This document shows positions 60,501 through 64,000 of a stretch of 64,000 bases of DNA, in pieces. Under the pieces are notes generated by a model. That model was given only the letters and a program-made list of their open reading frames with translations. It searched no databases and had not been told where the DNA came from. The translations under genes were made by a program, and so were the position numbers. The stretch spans positions 4,602,530 to 4,666,529 of the forward strand of contig OX365947.1 in NCBI GenBank assembly GCA_947247005.1. The letters run 5' to 3'. This DNA comes from Spisula solida (taxonomy: Eukaryota > Mollusca > Bivalvia > Venerida > Mactridae). How positions within the stretch are numbered: the stretch's first letter is position 1; every line of letters starts with the position of its first letter.

Positions 60501-62976
60501 ATCTAGCTACTGTCGTATCAATAGGCAAATTAATTTTCCCTTTTACAAACGCTGTTTAAATGAGCAATTTAGTGTAACTATTTAGCGACTGCTGTATCGA
60601 TAAGGACTAAATTGTTTCTATTTAGCTACTACTTAATCAATAAGGACTAAATTGTTTCTATTTTAGCTACTACTGTATCAATAAGGACTAAATTTTTTCT
60701 ATTTTAGCTTCTACTGTATCAATAAGGACTAAATTGTTTCTATTTTAGCTACTACTGTATCAATAAGGACTAAATTGTTTCTATTTTAGCTACTACTGTA
60801 TCAATAAGGACTAAATTGTTTCTATTTTAGCTACTGCTGTTTCAATGAGGACTATATTGTTTCTATTTTAGCTACTACTGTATCAATGAGGACTAAATTG
60901 TTTCTATTTTAGCTACTGCTGTATCAATGAGGACAATTGTGATCGCTGACCATCTTGGTATAGAGAAGCTGACAAAATCGTTCGGAATGGTTGCGTTATT
61001 CCAAGGAATTGCTTTCATGACGAATGCTCCCCTTGCAGGTAAATACATTCTTATAATAAATAAATAATGTACACTGTATCTCCTGTATAAGACAAAGGCC
61101 AACGAATCTGGTTCGTACAGTGACGTTTCTACCACACTAAACAACAAAACAAACATAGGTGATGGAGCATTCCAATGAAAGGACCAATGTGCTATTAGAG
61201 CGTATAAATAAAAGATTATGTTATTGAAGCCACAAATGTCTTAGTATATGTAGTTTATATCTATACGTTATATTACCCTTGTTTTAAGTCATTCTTCGGT
61301 TTCGTAAATTAAGTTGATAATAATGCAGATGACTAGAAACTAACATAATAAATAAATAAAGCATGGTTCTAACATTTAATATCATATAAACATATTATGT
61401 TCCAAAATTAAAATATTGTTGATACCTATGTCAAGGTTTAAATATACATACATTTAGTACATACAAATTAGTCGAACACAAGGTTATTGCTTGACTAAAA
61501 GTTAGTCGGTCACATTTAGTTGATACCAAATACACTGGAGTCAGCATTTAATAGATTACGCCAGTGCGTTACATAGAAACGTAAGGAATGTACATGCGTT
61601 TGTCTTTGTTTAAATCTGAGATTTTTTCACGCCCGAACATGAGTGATTATAATGTAATAACGACAAATAACGCTGATGTCACAGGTTACTCCGTAATGAA
61701 CACGAACACTGATAACGTGTTGGTTATATATAAATGTGTCCTTATTCCTTCTCCTTCTCTCCTACTTGTTCCCTCCTCGTCCCCTATTTGGTGTGCAATG
61801 AGACAAAACTGGCATCTAGAAACGTCCTACTCGACAGTAAAGGAGATATGTTAAGTTTCACAGGAGGAATGTTACATTAACAAGGAGGTTCTAAGGAGAA
61901 TGTTTATATCTTGTGTCTACCCAAGTCCGCTCGTTCAAAGCATATCTGTCTGATAGCTTATCTTAGATGCGTGTTTTGTCTTGTTTCTGTGTCCCCGAGG
62001 TTAGAACTTTGATACCGTCATGTCATTCTGAATTCATTTCCAATCACATACTTTTCTTTATTAACTACTGGCTAATGCTATACGATTGTTATAAAAAAAC
62101 ATATTTCGGTAGTCTAGTAATAAGACTGTATAAATTGACCAGCTGTGCGATCATACCCTCAACATATGGTAATAAAACGACTAATCAACATTGTAATAAA
62201 AGTGCCATTCCGTTTTACTAATTAAGCCATCGTTAATCATAGAAGAGCAACCATTTTATTATTTGCTTGATGTCACTTTGACTTCTCTAGCTACTGTCTT
62301 AATCCTTAGTTGAAACGTATTTATTTCCCTAATATTATGCAGTATACATACGATTAAATATACGGTAACAACAAACAGTTTAAGGCAAAGTATTAGTGTG
62401 AAAAACACATGGTCTTATTACATTCTTCTCCTTAGATAGACATCCAGTTTAATTAATAACAAAAGTATCAACACTTTAGCTATTGGTATATGATGCAGTG
62501 ATTTGGGTTGAAATCAAACAGGGATAAAGAGATCAAAAATGCGCGGAAGAGTTAGAAGTCGTATCCTTGGTCCGTGTCTTTATTTAGACACGTAAAGTTT
62601 CTTTGAACCAAACCGATGTTTACAAAATAGAACTATGTTCATCAGTGACATGTTTTTGTTTCATTTAATGTAGTAATTTTGATGTTATAATTTGGAATAA
62701 ATTAGAATGTCGTAACTCACGGCGAACAGTCGCAGGTGTTTATATGTAAACTACTAGTGTTTCTATTTACAGTTATGTCTTTTTTCAGGTTTTCTCTACG
62801 AGAAGTTCGATTCTTATGTGATGCCATTTAGTTTTGCTGGAATAATGTACTTCCTATCTGGTGTTTTCTGTGTAGCTGTACAGTGTGTGGATAATGACAA
62901 ACCTGAACGTGTCATTGAAGTGTTTATAGATCGTCATGAGGATGCAGCTCATGCGAAGAATAAATCGGGATCTTGA
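45336..62976 (+). CDS. SLC16 (monocarboxylate transporter) family protein, six coding exons
   Basis: Joined coding exons: 45336-45588, 54895-55038, 55839-56561, 59729-59998, 60913-61038 and 62789-62976, giving 567 residues plus stop. All five introns are phase 1 and have GT/AG ends. Family hallmarks: PDGGWGWVVCFGSF at residues 26-39 (TM1), YFNRRRAIATGIAMSGSGLG at about 150-169 (TM4/5 signature), a long polar loop at about 200-345 between TM6 and TM7, then six further hydrophobic segments and a charged C-terminus. This is a plasma-membrane transporter fold of the major facilitator superfamily. At MCT1 positions known for H+/lactate transport the Lys of TM1 aligns with Phe and the TM8 Asp with Asn407, while the TM8 Arg is kept (Arg411). 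This fits orphan-type SLC16 members (A9/A12/A14-like) better than MCT1-4. The substrate cannot be inferred. Confidence 0.9.
45646..46030. repeat. Compound CAT/AAC trinucleotide microsatellite
   Basis: catcat-, aacaac- and cagcag-type triplets, imperfect, starting 58 bp after the exon 1 donor of the SLC16-like gene. Open frames on both strands are artefacts. Confidence 0.93.
46735..46906. repeat. 45-bp minisatellite, about four copies
   Basis: Units share gatattggaacagggcctgt and atacatacataaagcagttc, in SLC16-like intron 1. Confidence 0.93.
47369..47420. repeat. (GTCC)n / (GTCT)n microsatellite
   Basis: Seven to eight gtcc units followed by gtct variants. Confidence 0.95.
47662..48666. repeat. 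41-bp minisatellite, about 24 copies
   Basis: Unit core ccgtattccagggttaaatc, then gcaggtggggtatacgatgca. Variants (aactcgcggg, aaatcgcagg, aattcgcggg, gaggtatacgatgtgcc) are clustered in order along the array. It lies in SLC16-like intron 1. Confidence 0.96.
48900..49166. mobile_element. MITE, TATAGTCCAGAGAATTTGA family, copy 3
   Basis: Starts taatccagagaatttgac and ends caaattctctgtgctata; colinear with 9464 and 19990 copies. Confidence 0.85.
50137..50212. repeat. Small hairpin repeat, copy 2
   Basis: cgagggttgcccgcaaaacc ... aggcaaccctcgaaatttt. Matches 32150-32227, including ttattatcaaagaaggat. Confidence 0.78.
50819..50960. mobile_element. Partial MITE of the ATATCGC family
   Basis: atatatcgctgctact at the left and cttacgacccttttc..agccatcgatat at the right, with the ctgcatcacgaggcgcttct interior shared with 53250 and 57000. 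Confidence 0.7.
51200..51227. repeat. Short perfect-arm hairpin
   Basis: gtgttctttttt faces aaaaaagaacac across a few bases. Confidence 0.8.
51775..52246. repeat. (TCATCATCG/TTG)n microsatellite
   Basis: About 470 bp of cgtcatcat/tgtcatcat words with interspersed tgtcctaat. Translates as Val/Ile or Met/Thr runs, which are not a gene. Confidence 0.96.
52681..52891. mobile_element. Possible MITE with GCCTAGGTC ends
   Basis: gcctaggtcccactga and tcagtgtgacctaggc form imperfect inverted ends around about 180 bp. No second copy is seen in the window. Confidence 0.55.
53155..53331. mobile_element. Partial MITE of the ATATCGC family
   Basis: gatttttatgaaaataggct, ggtcttataaggtcgtaagt and ctgagccagcgatat match 56826-57089. 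Confidence 0.75.
53690..54245. repeat. 76-bp minisatellite, about seven copies
   Basis: Units share aactcatttcaaacgcccgg, catattgacacgtgatactg and acaagaaagtgaattc, in SLC16-like intron 1. Confidence 0.94.
54527..54722. mobile_element. Internally deleted foldback MITE, copy 3
   Basis: Starts cagtgtagcaataccacgtg, jumps from the left arm to the centre (cctgtgaaac...ggttacacagggt), continues with the right arm to the cccttagcgtggca region and then stops. It lies about 170 bp before SLC16-like exon 2. Confidence 0.85.
54895..55038 (+). CDS. SLC16-like coding exon 2
   Basis: Acceptor TTTGCAG|GACCTG, donor GGAG|GTAAGT. Encodes GPVVSMLLERFSCRQITIVG and a hydrophobic stretch ending LILTYGIIGG (TM2-TM4 region). 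144 nt, symmetric phase 1. Confidence 0.92.
55289..55495. repeat. Three diverged 73-74-bp tandem copies
   Basis: Units share aggtctctgacagg, gcagttttctacga and tcaaccctgaaat. In SLC16-like intron 2. Confidence 0.8.
55839..56561 (+). CDS. SLC16-like coding exon 3
   Basis: Acceptor GTTTCAG|GTGTGG, donor ACAG|GTAAAA. It encodes TM4-TM6 with the YFNRRRAIA signature, the large polar loop rich in Ser/Asp/Lys, and most of TM7 (KVFVLLLFTNVCWTG). 723 nt, symmetric phase 1. Confidence 0.93.
56826..57089. mobile_element. MITE of the ATATCGC family, complete copy
   Basis: Ends atatcactggcttaaagtta and attctaagctagcgatat; interior includes gaaaaaatgtctgaaaacta and cacgaaaataggctcataag. It lies in SLC16-like intron 3. 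Confidence 0.82.
57090..59728 (+). other. Rest of SLC16-like intron 3, nothing recognised
   Basis: A/T-rich, no gene or recurring repeat identified; one short caacagcaacag run at about 58230-58280. Confidence 0.4.
59729..59998 (+). CDS. SLC16-like coding exon 4
   Basis: Acceptor CTTTCAG|TACAAT, donor CATGG|GTGAGC. Encodes VQSVPLTYIPDLGVSKNLPT, SIVGVTNIFGRILSG (TM8, with Asn407 and Arg411) and TM9 up to FGLCMG. 270 nt, symmetric phase 1. Confidence 0.93.
60040..60912 (+). repeat. 41/42-bp array made of copies of the exon 5 splice acceptor
   Basis: About 21 units, each of the form (t)tttag|ctactgctgtatcaatga followed by an A/T-rich spacer. They end exactly at the real acceptor and first bases of exon 5. 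Left block: 42/41 bp with accaatttaatgttac; right block: 41 bp with ggactaaattgtttc; a degenerate zone lies at 60430-60580. The array fills about 95% of intron 4 (59999-60912). Confidence 0.95.
60913..61038 (+). CDS. SLC16-like coding exon 5
   Basis: Acceptor ATTTTAG|CTACTG, donor GCAG|GTAAAT. Encodes ATAVSMRTIVIADHLGIEKL and SFGMVALFQGIAF, a conserved SLC16 segment (TM10-TM11). Its first 22 bases are repeated about 21 times in the intron before it. 126 nt, symmetric phase 1, so skipping it would keep the frame. Confidence 0.92.
61039..62788 (+). other. SLC16-like intron 5, nothing recognised
   Basis: A/T-rich. Short open frames only and no repeat shared with the rest of the window. Confidence 0.4.
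62789..62976 (+). CDS. SLC16-like coding exon 6 with stop
   Basis: Acceptor TTTTTCAG|GTTTTC. Encodes GFLYEKFDSYVMPFSFAGIM, the last hydrophobic segment (YFLSGVFCVAVQCV) and a charged tail ending KNKSGS, then TGA at 62974-62976. Confidence 0.92.
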
Positions 62977-63265
62977 AAAACGTTTGTTATCACTTAATGA
63001 TCGCATAATATAATTCTAAACAGTAGAGACAAGCGTCTATTGACAAGTTCTACTGTCTACGAAACACTGGGCGGAGCCTAAATGATACTGCCAATTGATT
63101 GGTTGGCCAATGCGTGAGTTGTACGACGTAATGAGCCGGTTTGGTTTGAAAACTTAGAAAAAGCATAATTGGAAGGAGTTCTGCGCTTGTTAATAGTAGT
63201 TAACTCAAAGGACAAAAAGCAGAACGCTCAACGTTGTACGATACAATGGGTTATGTACTTCGTAA

Positions 63266-63271
63266 AATAAA
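63266..63271 (+). promoter_or_regulatory. Likely polyadenylation signal of the SLC16-like gene
   Basis: First AATAAA after the stop codon, 290 nt downstream. Gives a plausible 3' UTR of about 310 nt. Confidence 0.6.
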
Positions 63272-63289
63272 TTAAAAATGCTGGTAAAT

Positions 63290-64000
63290 ATTGTTTGAAG
63301 TTGTGTTTATTGAGGCATGTCTTAGTATGATTGATATCTCGAATGTAGGATAAGTCGAACATGTAAACTGTGTGACCAGAGAAGAAGAAACTTAGCATGA
63401 CATATTTTCAGACGGTTCTAAGTGAAAAAGGTTGCTGACATAAATGAGTTTTATATTCATGTGTATATATATTATATATGCGTATGGTAGTGTAAAATTC
63501 CTCATGACTATTGTGCTTACTTTGATGTAACTCGAAATCGAGCTTGCGATATCTTGCGAAACACGTACATGTTCGCGTTCAATTTCATACTTTTATATAT
63601 TCGAACATTTCTGTTATGATTTCGTTTTTGAAACATTACTAGGTCCCCTCGGTATGTCTTATTCAGTCATTATGGCTTCAATATATATTTTTCTTATTTA
63701 ATATTTGCAGCATGACGCAGTGTGTTTTCAACACTTTGCCAATATTTGCTGCTTTCATTTGAATAACTATTTGCAATAATATAAATACCTAAAGAATACG
63801 TTGCAACTAAAGCAGGTTACAATTGAATACTTATATATAGTTACATGCTATAACGATATGTCATAATGATGCGACGATAATTTATTTAAATACTTTACAA
63901 TCAAGGATATTATCAATGAAGCATATACAGATGTGCTATTCTTTTATAAAGTGCTTAATTCCTTGACTGGTTAAACAGTCAATATGTGTTTTTTATAAAG
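63290..64000. other. Downstream flank, nothing recognised
   Basis: A/T-rich sequence after the SLC16-like gene without genes or repeats I can name. Confidence 0.35.

Overview
The window is eukaryotic and reads like an invertebrate animal genome, most probably a marine mollusc and perhaps a bivalve. It has two intron-rich genes with vertebrate-like splice sites, long non-coding stretches, tRNA-derived SINEs, several families of short inverted-repeat elements (MITEs), and many minisatellites. The taxon is an inference from repeat style and gene content; nothing here fixes the species.

Positions 1-12.5 kb, minus strand: a WDSUB1-type gene. I reconstructed nine coding exons whose splice phases all agree (1,329 nt, 442 residues plus stop). 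They encode a seven-blade WD40 propeller followed by a SAM domain. Two exons are very small (34 and 41 nt). The U-box found at the C-terminus of WDSUB1 in other animals is not in the window. Either the reading frame ends at a TGA at 1513-1515, or a donor-like site at 1532 leads to a U-box exon beyond position 1, across a 1.5-kb satellite.

Positions 12.5-45.2 kb: no convincing protein-coding gene. This stretch holds SINEs, foldback elements and MITEs (many with clear target-site duplications), and minisatellites with units of 23, 23/24, 31 and about 85 bp. The 23-bp array at 30-31.6 kb appears to be an internal expansion of the B-box region of a tRNA-derived SINE. Two RFX-type X-box motifs lie at 14.9-15.1 kb.

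Positions 45.3-63.0 kb, plus strand: an SLC16/monocarboxylate-transporter-family gene. I reconstructed six coding exons, with all five introns in phase 1 (1,704 nt, 567 residues plus stop). It keeps the family N-terminal DGGWGW motif and TM5 signature. Residues at positions that matter for proton-coupled lactate transport in MCT1 are changed, so it fits better with the orphan-type SLC16 members. Intron 1 (9.3 kb) is full of tandem arrays. Intron 4 (914 bp) consists almost entirely of about 21 tandem copies of its own 3' splice site plus the first bases of the following exon; this is the most unusual structure in the window.

The two genes are on opposite strands, far apart, and show no functional link. 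A recurring theme is that minisatellites seem to have grown from existing elements: a SINE tail, a SINE B-box, a MITE end, and a splice acceptor. All exon boundaries were read by eye from sequence and phase and have not been checked against transcripts.
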